A stretch of DNA of 64,000 bases from Vanrija pseudolonga (Eukaryota > Basidiomycota > Tremellomycetes > Trichosporonales > Trichosporonaceae), in contig NC_085854.1 in NCBI RefSeq assembly GCF_020906515.1, forward strand, positions 2,232,001 to 2,296,000, given 5' to 3'. Every line of letters begins with the position of its first letter. Positions within the stretch are counted from its first letter, which is position 1. The translations under genes were made by a program, and so were the position numbers. Under the pieces are notes generated by a model that did not search any database, was not told the DNA's origin, and saw only the letters and a program-made list of their open reading frames with translations. Shown one piece after another: positions 34,931 through 45,600 of the stretch.

Positions 34931-35215
34931 TGTCGATGTGGTGACGGGAAGTATGCGAGCTCGACGCGATAATCTCGACGTTCGTCGCGGTGAACGCGGT
35001 CGACCGTTGACAGTGACGATGGGTGTTACGGCCACGTGCACCACGTGGCCATCACGTGCACCCACGCCTTCGGCAGCTTCGGAGGCTGCCTGCGCGGCTC
35101 GACGCCGTCGGCACGGCTTGACATTTTCTGGCCGTCTCGTTCGTCAACACAAACGTTTGCGGCGACGACGACGACGACGATAAAAGCGAGCAGCAAGATC
35201 TCGCAGTAGCACGAC

Positions 35216-36387
35216 ATGTCCGCTCTTCGGTTATCACTACGTGCCGCGCGCGCCGCGACACCGGCGCGCCGCATCGCGCCCTCTTCCCTCCGGTATCTCT
35301 CAACGCCTCCCACAAAACCCGACGCCGCCGCCTCCGCCGAGCCCAGCACCGCCGCCGCGCCCGTCCGCGACATGACGCCGACACCCATGACCTCGGCCCC
35401 GCAGTTCCCCGCCCCGTCCGACCCGTTCAACCCGTCCGAGGCGCCCGGAGCAGCCGGATACAAGGCCCCAGAGTACTCTGAGGGCACGAAGAACCTCGTC
35501 AAGGGCGTCGCGCGCATCATGGGGTACAACTCCAAGGCGTCGACTGCGATCCGGGAGACGGGGCGCATGATGCGCGGGGTTGTCGAGGCTGTTGAGGCGG
35601 ACAGGGCGTTTTGGTACGATGGTGAGTTTGCGAGCCGAGCGAGCCGCGCAGCGGCGAGCGAGGTCGTCGTGGTCGTGGACGACTACGGCGACGACAGCTG
35701 CCGGCGCCGGATGTGTTGAGATACCCCCCTAACCCCCCCCCCCCCCCCCCAGCCTGCACCCTCCCCCCAACCTACCAGTCCTTCTTCCAGCTGCACCTCC
35801 TCTACGTGCTCCTCCTGATCGTCCGCCTGCGCGCGCTGCCCGCGTCGGGCGGCGCCGCGAAGCACCCCATCCCCGAGCCGCTCGACTCGTCCGCGCCGTC
35901 GCAGCCGGCGTCGCACGCGCACCCCGCCATCAGCGGCGGCATCCACCTCGGCAAGGCGGCGCACGAGACGTACGTCGTCGAGCTGCTCAACCACTTCTTC
36001 GAGCTCGCCGAAAGCCAGATGCGCATGGTGCTCGGCAAGGGCGAGCGCGAGCGCGTGATCAAGAAGTACATGGACGAGATGGGCGAGCAGTGGAAGGGCG
36101 CGAGCACGGGCCTGGACTACATTGTTGGGCTGGGGCTGAGCGAGAGCGCGGAAGAGGCGGCGAGCGCAGACGTCGAGCTCGCCAGCTGGGTCTGGCGCAA
36201 CTTGTTCGCGTCACGCGGCCTCACGCCGCCCGTCGGCGAGGCGAACGCTGCGGACGAGCTCGCGTTCATCCCCCAGCTTGAGCTGGTTGTGCGCTTCGTC
36301 CGCCGCGAGCTGAGCCGCCTCGACGCGGTCAGCGACGAGGATGTGCTGGACGGGAACATTGGCGAGTGGGGCCGTGTGGAGCAGTAG
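35216..36387 (+). CDS. CBP3: Cytochrome bc1 assembly chaperone Cbp3/UQCC1
   Basis: Two exons (35216-35621, 35753-36387), 346 residues. Cbp3 with Cbp6 binds the mitoribosome tunnel exit and newly made cytochrome b. An Arg/Ala-rich presequence (MSALRLSLRAARAATPARR) and a Pro-rich linker come first, then the ubiquinol-cytochrome-c chaperone domain: LPPTYQSFFQLHLLYVLLLIV, YVVELLNHFFELAESQMRM, and ELASWVWRNLFASRG with LVVRFVRRELSRLD. The intron acceptor is preceded by 18 consecutive C, and the branch-like CTAAC sits directly before them. The downstream exon start GCC-TGC was chosen because WYDACTLPPTYQ fits the family. Confidence 0.92.
35733..35750 (+). repeat. C18 homopolymer in the CBP3 intron
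   Basis: Eighteen C in a row end directly before the AG acceptor, forming the whole polypyrimidine tract of the CBP3 intron. Such a run is slippage-prone and may be miscounted in assembly. Confidence 0.85.
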
Positions 36388-36651
36388 GCGCCACGCCCGA
36401 CGCGCAGCGGCGGGTGTGCGTGAGCACAGGATGCAAGACGGCGAGCGCAGCAGTAGACGACGCATCAGAGCATGCATGCATCACATCTTAGAGCAATGTC
36501 GGGGACGACTGTTCATATCAGTGCCAGTGGCAGCGGTAACGGCGGGACCAAATAAGCCGAGCGACCTTTTCCGGCCTCCTCAACTGACTTCTTGGACTTT
36601 TGCGACATGAACCAGCTCGACATCTCAACAACACCCACACAACCACACGCC

Positions 36652-37188
36652 ATGGCCCTCGCTCTCGCCCGCCAGGCCGTCGCCGGCCCCTCGGTCCTCC
36701 GCGCGGCGTTCACGCTGCCGGCCGTCGCGCTCCCGTCGCTGCGCCTGCCGAGCCTCAACGACATTCTCGAATGGGGCATCACCCTCGCCGTGCCCAAGAG
36801 CAAGATCTCGCACTCGCGCAAGAGCATGCGCAGCGCGCACAAGGGGATCAAGAACAAGACGAGTGAGTGCGAAGCGAATGCCGCGCAGCGGCATGAGTGA
36901 GCGGGGTGTGGCTGGAGGCTTGCTGTCGCAGGTCGCTCGAGCGGAGGCTGCCTGCCGACGCTGGCATCTCCTTCGCCGGCCTCACGCCGACCCCGCGCCG
37001 CGCGTACAGCCCAGTCCCGTCCACGCCGGAACGCTCGCTGACGCTCGCGTTCCTTTACAGACCTCAACCACTGCCCCGCGTGCGGCTCGGTCAAGCTCTC
37101 GCACAACCTGTGCGCCAACTGCTTTTCGCAGATCTCGCGGCGGTGGAAGAAGGAGGCGCGGGCGCCCGTCGGCGAGCCTAGGGAATAG
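36652..37188 (+). CDS. MRPL32: Mitochondrial large-subunit ribosomal protein bL32m
   Basis: Two exons (36652-36862, 37061-37188), 112 residues. The mature part starts near VPKSKISHSRKSMRSAHKG, the standard bL32 start, and carries a zinc ribbon C-P-A-C ... C-A-N-C (about 75-91), followed by a basic tail. Before it is an Ala/Leu/Arg presequence, cleaved in yeast by the m-AAA protease. I chose the ATG at 36652 (CGCCATGGC) because the leader then looks like a clean presequence; an in-frame ATG at 36607 would add 15 residues. The 198-nt intron is longer than most in the window. Confidence 0.92.
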
Positions 37189-37498
37189 GTGGTCGGTGGC
37201 AAGGGAGGAGAGGGGGGGACGACGACGACGACGATAGCATAGATACCCTCATTGCATGAGCATGTTCGCGGCGGGTGGGGTGGGCGTGGGCGAGTGGGGC
37301 GGATGGGGAGGGAGGAGGCAGGAAACGTGTGGCAGGACGCGGGTCTCGGCAGCTACAACACAACACGGACGCGACGCAGACAAACTTCCTCCCTAGCACG
37401 GATGACACGGCCAACGCACCCTCGCTGCGGTCTTGCGCGCACGCCGCCCCATGTGAAGTGTTACATTGTGATATATTTGTCTCTCTCGTGCCTCCCTA
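37189..37498. other. Convergent 3' region MRPL32 / COA1
   Basis: 310 bp between two converging stop codons, GACGAC-rich near 37215-37235. No gene recognised. Confidence 0.5.
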
Positions 37499-38988
37499 CT
37501 ATGCCGCCGCTGGCACAGCCGCCGCCTCGTCGGCGCTGAGCGCAGGGCGCACGCTGTCCTCGATACGCAGGACCTCGCCGTCGTCCGTGATGAGCTTGTA
37601 GCGGACTGTGGGGTGGGTTAGAGCGTGCCCAAGGGCTGGGGGACGGCTGTTTGACGGGTGCGCACAGCCGCCTGCCCCCTCCTCCACTCACGAATTTGCC
37701 ACGACGCAGCCTGCTGTGGCCGGATCGACGTGAAGAACAATGTGCCCTGCTTCTGGGAACCCTCGACACGGAACTTGAGATCGATACGGCCCTGCATCAA
37801 ATTGATCTGGGGGTGTTAGGGGCCGGGGTGGCCGGTGAAGTTTCGCAGGACTCACCGATCCGTGGATCCATGGCTCGCCGAAGCCTGTGGGGTTAGCAGT
37901 GTTCATGTAGAGCACGGCGAGGTCGGTCATTGTGGCTGAGCCATAGTTGGAGATGCACACCCCAGCACCCCTCGTCGTACTCGCCGCCACACCTCTCGGC
38001 CTACGTCGCCGCCACTCCGGCGACCCCACGTGCGCCACCTCCAGCGCCGTGCCGTGCCGGCCGCACCACGCGTCCACTCACCCCACAGGTTCGGCGCAAA
38101 CTTGACGCCGTCGCCGAGAAGGTTGGCCACCTCGGGCGAGTTGCGCAGCTGGAACGAGATCTGGCGGACGACCGACGACGACAGGCGCTCTGTGCATGTC
38201 AGCGGCTTGTCTTTGCCCCGCCCTCGGCCAGTCGCCGCACTGCAGTGCAGTTGACTTCACCCCCAACTCACCATTGTTCGTAGCGTGCAGGATAAACAGT
38301 CCCCAAGCACCAAGGCCAAGAGCAGCAAGAGCGAGGTCTGTGAGGTGTAAGCGAGGCACTGGGCCTGAGCATGGTGCACGACGTACACAATGGTATCCTG
38401 TTCTGCGGCGCAAGTCAGCCAATGTCACCACGTTCCCTCTGCACGTCCCCCAGTCGCCATAAATCCGAGCGGGCGGCGCGTGTCCCGCGTCTCGCGGCAG
38501 CGGCAGCGGCAACGGCTGCCGCCGCCGCCCGGCCCCAGGCGGCCCCACTCGCTCGCCCCACGCAAACAAAATCTTCTACGCACCTTGAGGATGGGGAGGT
38601 CGCGCGGACGCTGGTAGATTGCGCGCGGGCGCGCCGGCGAGTTGAACACCTCCTCGTGCGGCGCCTCCGGCGTGGCCTTGGGCGCTGGGCGCGTCGCCGA
38701 GCCGTTGAGCTTGCGCTCCTTCTCCCACGGCGTCGGGACCTTGGGCAGCCCGCGCATGTTGGGCCGGAGGTGGATGTCGCGCGGCGACGCCTTGCCGTCA
38801 AACGTCGTCGGCTCGACTGGCGGCCGCGGCGGGTGGCGTGGTCGCGACCCGTCGGCATCGGCCGTCGTGGTCGCGTACGTCGCTGCCGCCGCCGGTGCGA
38901 GGCGCCAAACCGAGGTGGTGGTGGCGGTGGGGCGCGCTGCTGTCGCCAGCAGGGACCGACTGGCGAGGACAGGCAATCTGGTAAGCAT
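37499..38988 (-). CDS. COA1: Cytochrome oxidase assembly factor Coa1
   Basis: Seven exons (38584-38988, 38387-38402, 38272-38337, 38082-38189, 37856-37884, 37692-37806, 37499-37605), 281 residues. Coa1 acts on Cox1 maturation (Shy1 step) at the mitochondrial inner membrane. A presequence is followed by a ~90-residue Pro/Arg-rich matrix segment and a single helix (LALAALGLGAWGLFILHAT, about 143-161). The IMS Coa1 domain holds SSVVRQISFQLRNSPEVANLLGD, EPWIHGSINLMQGRIDLKF and RVEGSQKQGTLFFTS. Exon 2 is a 16-nt microexon (NRIPL), required to bring DLALAAL into frame; a CTGAC branch site precedes its acceptor. Exon 5 is 29 nt. Tim21 has a similar fold, but the motifs fit Coa1 better. Confidence 0.85.
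38387..38402 (-). other. 16-nt microexon of COA1
   Basis: Flanked by GCCGCAG acceptor (with GCTGAC branch upstream) and GTACGTC donor. It codes NRIPL plus one base. Without it, exon 1 (ending phase 0) cannot join the membrane-helix exon (entering phase 1). Confidence 0.7.
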
Positions 38989-39623
38989 TGTAGAGGGGGC
39001 GTGTGTGCTGTTGTAGTCGTGTGGGTTGAGCTAAAGCAAAAGACAAAAGCTGTACGCGACTGTTGACGAGCCAAGACTTGTCGATGGCCGTTTGTCTCGG
39101 CGGCGGCGGCGGCGTTGCAGGTTGCTTGCAGGAACTGCGACAGTGTCCGGTTGTTGTCGGTCTCATCGGCGGCGGCCAACCATAACCACTCCACAACACC
39201 CACTCCGGCCCGAGCCAACCGCCGCGCGAACAATGACGTGGACTTGTGCCGTTTGGGAGCCCCGCTTCTGCTCTTTCAGTAGAACCGAAGAGGGCCTAGG
39301 CAGCACTGTAGCTGCTGTTCTTGCTCGCCATGACTTGTCCTATGCATGCTTTGTTGCTCGCCTCGCGATACGTTCTGCGGCGCGTCTACCGTCATTGACC
39401 ATTGTCCCATCCCATCACAACGGCACTCACGCCGATCTTGGTGTGTTGGGTGCGAATCACTGCCTTCCGAGCCACGTGCGCATTGACGTGTCATTTCGGC
39501 TAGTGGCGATTGATACCACCCTGGCTGCAGATATTTCAGAACGAGGAGGTCCACCTGCCGTCAGTGGGGTGACCAGGTCGGCAACATCAAGCCCAACAAC
39601 ACCCACAACACCACAACAACAAA
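38989..39623. promoter_or_regulatory. Divergent promoter COA1 / SSF1
   Basis: 635 bp between divergent starts. It includes CACAACA-rich leader DNA next to SSF1. No TATA box or gene recognised. Confidence 0.5.
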
Positions 39624-41106
39624 ATGGCCAAGCGTAGGAGAAAGAACAGGACCCACCTCAAGGGCGGAGAGGCCGGCGAGGCGGCCGAGAAGGCCCCCAA
39701 GTCGTTCGTCATCAAGGTGAGCTACTCAGCCGCCTCCATCAGCTCACCCTCAGTCTGGCACAGTGACAAAATCTGTAGGGTCGCTCGTACGCGACTTCCG
39801 CAAGATCATGGAGCCCAACACTGCTACCCGACTCCGCGAGCGACCAGGCGCCCGTCTCCGCGACTACCTGACGATCGCGCCCACGCTCAGCGTCACCCAC
39901 CTCCTCGCCTTCACCCTCACCGACGCGTTCAACGTCCACCTCCGCATGGCCCGTCTGCCGCAAGGCCCAACATTGACGTTCCGTGTGCTGCGGTACAGCT
40001 TGATGCGTGACATTGTGTCGGCCTCCGTGTCGATGCGCAACATTGGCAAGTCGCCAGGAGGAGAGTACCGCAATCCGCCCCTGCTCGTCCTCAACAACTT
40101 CCAGCAGCCCGCCGAGGGACCCGCCCTGCCTCAGCTCAAGCTCATGAGCACAATGTTCCAGGGCCTGTTCCCGCCTATCCAGATTGAGAAGTCGGCCCTC
40201 CCCACCTTCCGCCGCGTCCTTCTCGTCTCGTACAACCACGGCACTGGACTCATCTCGCTCCGCCACTACACGATCAGCGTGCGTCCGCAGGGCGTGTCTC
40301 GCCGCGTGCGCAAGCTCGTCAACCTCGGCGGCGCGACGTCGTCCCGCCGCGCACCTGATCTCTCAAACGCCGACGACATTGCCGACTACCTCATCAGAAG
40401 GTCACGCGATGCGTCCGAGGCGTCGTCGGGCTACGACTCGATGAGCGAGAGCGAGGCCTCCGAGGCCGAGTCAGACACGAACGCCGTCGAGCTCCCCGAG
40501 GACTATGTCGGCCGCGGTAACAAGAAGGGAGAGCGCAAGGCTGTTCGCTTGCTCGAGACTGGCCCCAGGCTGGAGCTTGAGCTCGTCAAGGTCGTCGAGG
40601 GTCTGGTCGGCTCCAAGCGCGGCGAAGGCGAGACCGTGTACCACAAGTACGAGGCGAGGACCAAGTCGCAGACGAGCGCGCAGACAAAGGCCCACGACGA
40701 GCGCCGCAGGCTCCGCGAGGCTCGCCGTGCCGAGCAGGCTGCCAACGTTGCCCGCAAGAAGGCCGAGAAGGACGCCAAGAAGAAGGTCAAGACGGCTGGT
40801 GACGAGGCCGACGAGGAGGATGACGATGAGGAGGAAGACGGCTCAGATCTCGACGTCGACGGCCTGTCGGATGTCGACCCCGAGGAGGAGCTCGAACGCC
40901 GCCGGGCAAAGGCCGCCGCGGCCGACGACGACGACGATGACGAGTTCGACTACGAGGACCGCGGAGCCGAGACGGCCGACGACGATGACGACTGGGACAT
41001 GGACGCCCCCGTCGGCGAGGTCGCGTCAGAGGAGGAGGAGGAGAGCAGCAGCGACGAGGAGGTTGCCAGGCCACCACCGCCAAAGAGGAAGGCGGGCAAG
41101 CGCTAG
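39624..41106 (+). CDS. SSF1: Brix-domain ribosome biogenesis factor Ssf1/PPAN
   Basis: Two exons (39624-39716, 39754-41106), 481 residues. Nucleolar factor for 27S pre-rRNA and 60S maturation, acting with Rrp15 and Rrp14. The start is a basic MAKRRRKNRTHLKG. Brix domain motifs: SVGSLVRDFRKIMEPNTA, LTIAPTLSVTHLLAFTLTD, LPQGPTLTFRV, PPLLVLNNF, SMRNIGKSPGG, and near its end VLLVSYNHGTGLISLRHY. The C-terminal 170 residues hold a charged coiled-coil stretch and long Asp/Glu runs, ending KRKAGKR, as in yeast Ssf1. SSF1 and STE14 converge with 51 bp between stop codons. Confidence 0.95.
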
Positions 41107-41157
41107 TAGATTGAGAGCGCATGTACATGCATTACACTGCCATCTATGATGCAGACC

Positions 41158-42239
41158 CTACTTGACGAGGAAGGGGAGACCCGAGCCGACGCGCTTCTTG
41201 TACTCGACATAGTCGTTGCCAAAGAACCTGATGAGGTGTTTCTCTTCGTCTGGGGTGTCAGCTAGTTCCACGGCAACACTGCAGCTCACTGGTGATGCGG
41301 CTGGAGAAGAAGCGTCCGAGAATGACGATGAAGGCGAAAGTGCTGACAATGTTGGACAGCAGGAGCTGGGTCGCCACAGCCCAGTAGAAGAAGCCGACGT
41401 AAGACGGGTGACGGACGTAGCTGGCGGGTTAGTCAATCAAGCTGCAACAAGGAACCCACCCGTAGACGCCAGTGGTAACTAGGGTGTGGTCGTCAAGTTT
41501 GACGGCCTTGACAATGTGGGAGAATGAGTCGGCAGCGTGCACCATTGCAAGCGAGCGGAATGACTGTGCAAGAAGGAGGATGGCGAGGACTGCTGGGTCA
41601 GCATAGCTCTATGTTGCGAGGTTCAGCGACCCACCACCAGTGAGAACGGGCCAGCTCGCCCAGACCGTCTCAAACTTGCTGGCCCAGAAGTACGACGAGA
41701 TGAAGTATTCGGTCAGGCCCATGAGGTGGGCGAGGTGATATCCGGCGGTATTGTTCAAGAGGAAGGCTGGTGGGTGAGCGACGTACCCAAGCTCATTACC
41801 CACCATCGACACTGAGCTTGCGGTAGTTCCAACCGGCAGTTGTCCAGAACTCGAGGAGGTGGAACATGGCCATGGCTGTGATGTAGACTGCGAGCTGGGG
41901 TCGGGGCCAGGTCCACGACTCGGCTCCAAGCCAGCGGAGTAATGGAAAGGAGGCGAGGAGGAGGGCCGAGCCTGCCACGGCGCCGAGCGCGGCCGAGATG
42001 AGGCTGGCCGCGAGGGGCGTGTTGGGGATCGAGTCCTTGGCCTGGTAGCTCTGGGGCATGGCGAGCGCGGGCTCGGGGGTGAGGTTGCGGATCTCGTCTA
42101 GCGGGCGCGCGTTGGCGGCGCCGAAGCGGTTGCGCACGACGTTGAAAGGTGCCGAGACGCCCGGGTCACCGCCGGTAATCCCGCCGTTGCGCGAGGGCAG
42201 GGGGCTGCCGTTACTGTCGTGTGCTGCGTTGGTGGACAT
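41158..42239 (-). CDS. STE14: Protein-S-isoprenylcysteine O-methyltransferase (ICMT)
   Basis: Five exons (41805-42239, 41638-41767, 41460-41589, 41290-41420, 41158-41249), 305 residues. It methylates the prenylated C-terminal cysteine of Ras, Rho and a-factor-type pheromones in the ER membrane. After a polar N-terminus (~85 residues) there are several membrane helices. Then come LLNNTAGYHLAHLMGLTEY, VKLDDHTLVTTGVYGYVRHPSYVGFFYW (SAM and prenyl-site signature), a helical hairpin, and NEEKHLIRFFGNDYVEYKKRVGSGLPF. The catalytic region appears complete. The N-terminus is longer than in yeast Ste14 (239 residues). Confidence 0.95.
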
Positions 42240-42687
42240 GAGGGAGGGGGAGTATGAGGGGGGTAAAGGAGTGGGAGGATCAAGAAGAGCGGGGAGGGGC
42301 TGTACTGCCCATTTAGTTGTGCTTTGTGCGTTGTGAGATGGACAAGGAAGAGAACAATACAGGCCGTCGCGATGAGTCAAAGGATGGCGACGACATCGAG
42401 CGCGACGCGTGGAGTCCCCGCATCAACAAAGTGAGGTGTGAGTTAGGCGCGCTAAATGGAGGTAGGCGTGCATTGCCCAATTAGCTATTGTTGTTTCCCC
42501 TCTCTCCCTTTGCCTCCTTTGCAGCAGTCACAACCCACCTCGTACTCTGACATTCTTGTTGACAACCGTCAATACACATCCACATCCGGCACAGGTCGTC
42601 CTCAAACACGTGCGCAAGTAGCCGCATACCTCCCGCCATCGACGTACGCGAAAAAACGGGGCGGATACGTGCATCCAATCGCCCGCA
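42240..42687. other. Intergenic STE14 / VID21 with a small ORF
   Basis: This 448-bp gap is the shared promoter region of two divergent genes. An ATG at 42338 opens 31 acidic codons (MDKEENNTGRRDESKDG...) followed by a possible GTGAGG donor. I could not join it in frame to VID21 or to any recognisable protein. It may be a uORF, an alternative 5' exon or chance. Confidence 0.45.
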
Positions 42688-45600
42688 ATGGACGTGGACG
42701 TAGAGGTGCGTCTCGTCGGCCGGCCGCTGGCCATTTCGCGCTTTTTACGCGGCGGTCGCGGCCTTGACGCGTGGCGGTGCTGACTCGGGTGTAGCAATGG
42801 CAGCTCAGCGGGGCGGTTCACGACGTGCTGGATGACAAACAACAGCTGGTGCTGTGCGTACCGAGGATCTGGGACCTGGGCGCCACTAATGACAATACAG
42901 CAAGGACGTCGAGGCGCACGGCGCCGCACTCAGAAGCTTGTATGGTCTGCTGAAGCGCAAACGGTCCGCGGGCTCGACTTTCCCAAGCGTCGATTTCAGA
43001 GAGGACGGCGACGAGGACCTCGAGCCAGGCGCAGCAGACGCTTTTGATGGCTGGAAGGAAGAGTACCGTCTCGAAGCGGGGCCGAGCCGCATTGTCGCCT
43101 TGGTACTACCCGAGCCGCCCGTGCCATCGCCGCCTGAAACAACAATCGACTTTCCAGACGAGCCGCCGGTTGTTGCACACATGGTGCATGTCCCAGACGT
43201 GCCCGAGGCGTCTGAAGCGTCAGAGTCGCCCGCACCATCAGCAGCAACGCCTGCGGCCGCTGCTGCTGTTGTTGTTGCCGAGAAGGCCGTGCTGAGGACC
43301 TCGAGCAGGACATCATCCCGGCATGCTACGCCCGTGGGGTCGCCCCGCCCGACTCGCTCGTCAAGGCCGTCATCACCGGTGCGGGCAAAGCCACCGCCAG
43401 CGACGGTCGCATTACAAGATGTCCTTCCTCGCCGGTCGCCGAGCGCGCTCGCCGCCGACCTCGACGTGCCGCCCTGGGAGCCATTGGACAACTATTCACC
43501 AGCGGCCACGCCTGCCCCGTCCGCTGCCCTCAAGGTATTGATGCCTTTAGAAAGCGACTATGCGTCGCGTGTGCCTCCACTCCCTCCCATTCCACCAGGA
43601 GCACAAGGCAGTGGCCATCGCCATCGCCGGGGCAGCAAGGGCGACACAGGCAAAGTGGACACGTTCAAGTTGCATCTGACGTACGGGTTGAATCCTCTGA
43701 GCGCTGGTATTGCTCGCAGTGCAAAGTGCGTGCTCACCGCCGACTGGCGCGTTGCGCAAGCGGAGCTTCGGCATATCCGCGCGATGGAGCGCATCGAAGC
43801 CAAGAAGTCTTCCGGTCGGTGGAGCTTGCGGCAACCAAAGAAGCACCGTGGCCCTCCAGTACCCAAGTCACATTGGGATTGGCTCCTTGAGGAGATGGTG
43901 AGTTTTCGAGGCCGCGGGCTTTGTCTAACTTGCCCAGGAGTGGATCCAGACCGACTTCATCGAGGAGAGGCGGTGGAAGCGCGTTGTTGCTCGCGAGCTG
44001 GCATACCAGATCGTCGAGTGGCACGTCTCCCCAGCCGACGAGAAGGCAGAGCTCATGGTCGGCGGCCGTGGATGGGGTTCGTCAAACGACGTCCCGGTTC
44101 CCGGCAAGCCCGCTCCCACTGAACCAGATCGTGCGCACGAAGGCTCAGCTGAAGAGGACGTCGAGATGCTCGTTGGACAAGAAGGGGAGGACGCGGAGAT
44201 GGCCGAAGCCGACACCAACGACAGGCCTGACCCCACTGGAACCGAGGTGCTCGAGGAGATCCTGCCCAAGCCCGCAGAGGAGAAGTCGCCAGACGAGGAG
44301 GCCCAGGTCAAGATCGAGGTCGAGGCCGACGCCGATGGGGAGGCAGATGCCGATGCCGACGGAGAAGCCGATGCCGATGGAGAGGCTGATGCCGACGGCG
44401 AGGCTGACGCAGACGCCGACGGCGAGGAGGATGCCGAGGGAGAGGCCGAGGACGACGGCGTGGGGTTGAATGGTGGGTGTGACGATACCGACAGTGCTAA
44501 CGGTGTAGAAATCGCAAAGGCTGGCGAGGCGACCGCTCAGGCAGACGCCGAAGGTGAACAAGCTGAAGGCGAGGAGACGGAGCGCGCCACAAGAGGCGGC
44601 ACTGTTCTTCCTAACGGCCTGATTCTGAGCAAGCGCTTTGCGGACGTCGACTCGCTCGCTGCTGCCCGCCGGCCGCTGCTCTACCTCCCTGCCGAGGCTC
44701 CGACTGCCGACCTGGGGTCACTACCTCTTGCTTCGTCAAAGAAGCCCAACCTTCCAACCCCGCCGCCGGAGGACGACCAGTCCGAACTTCCCATTTGCCT
44801 GCAGGAGCTCTTCCCCGACCTCGCCCTCTACACTGGCCCCACACCACCAGAGGATGGCAAGGTGCACAGGCGACACGACGAGGCCGGCACTTCAGGCAAC
44901 CGCATCGCACACACTTCACGTATCCTCGATATCCGACCAGTCTTCATCTCGCACTTGCAGCCTGCCCGTAACCACTTCGACCCCGACGGCGACTGGGACC
45001 TGCATGACGGGCCGTGGTACGAGAGCCCCAGGGGAGCGGCCGATGTCCCACCAGAGGTTGTGGCGTCGTCTTCAACGTTCTTCTCTGGCAGGACATTACG
45101 ACCGCTCAACTTGCAGCCGTACAACCCCCAGGCCAAGCCTGACAACGCCCGCCCAGAACCGACCTGGACAATAGAGGAGGACAAGATCCTGTTGAAGCTC
45201 GTTACCACCTACCCCTACAACTGGCAGCTGATTGCCGACGCTTTCAACTCGGAGAGGGTGACTATCCCTTCAGACGTGCGCACGGCCTACGACTGCTATG
45301 AGCGCTGGAACACCACGTGGGGTCCAGGCAAGAACCTCCCCAAGCCTGCGCCAGATGCTGCGACCGCGGCAAGCAGCTCTGGGGAGGCAACAGCGGCAGC
45401 TGGTGCGGGCACACCAGCCGCTGGAACTCCGGCAGCGACGACTGCTGCAGCTACGGCAGCCAAGCCCGGGACCGGGACACCAACTGGAGCGACCGGCGCC
45501 AGCGCTGCCAACGGCCAGCCTATGGAGCCCCCTCCCCCACCTGGATTGTCGAAGCGAGAGGCGCGTGCAGCCAAGCAGCAACGTTACGAAGGCTCGACCA

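Noticed and set aside
42338-42430. Possible first exon of a CX9C protein (Coa4-like, from ...RDAWSPRINK)
   Set aside because: No downstream exon with Cys pairs or a DWRxC motif before VID21 begins.
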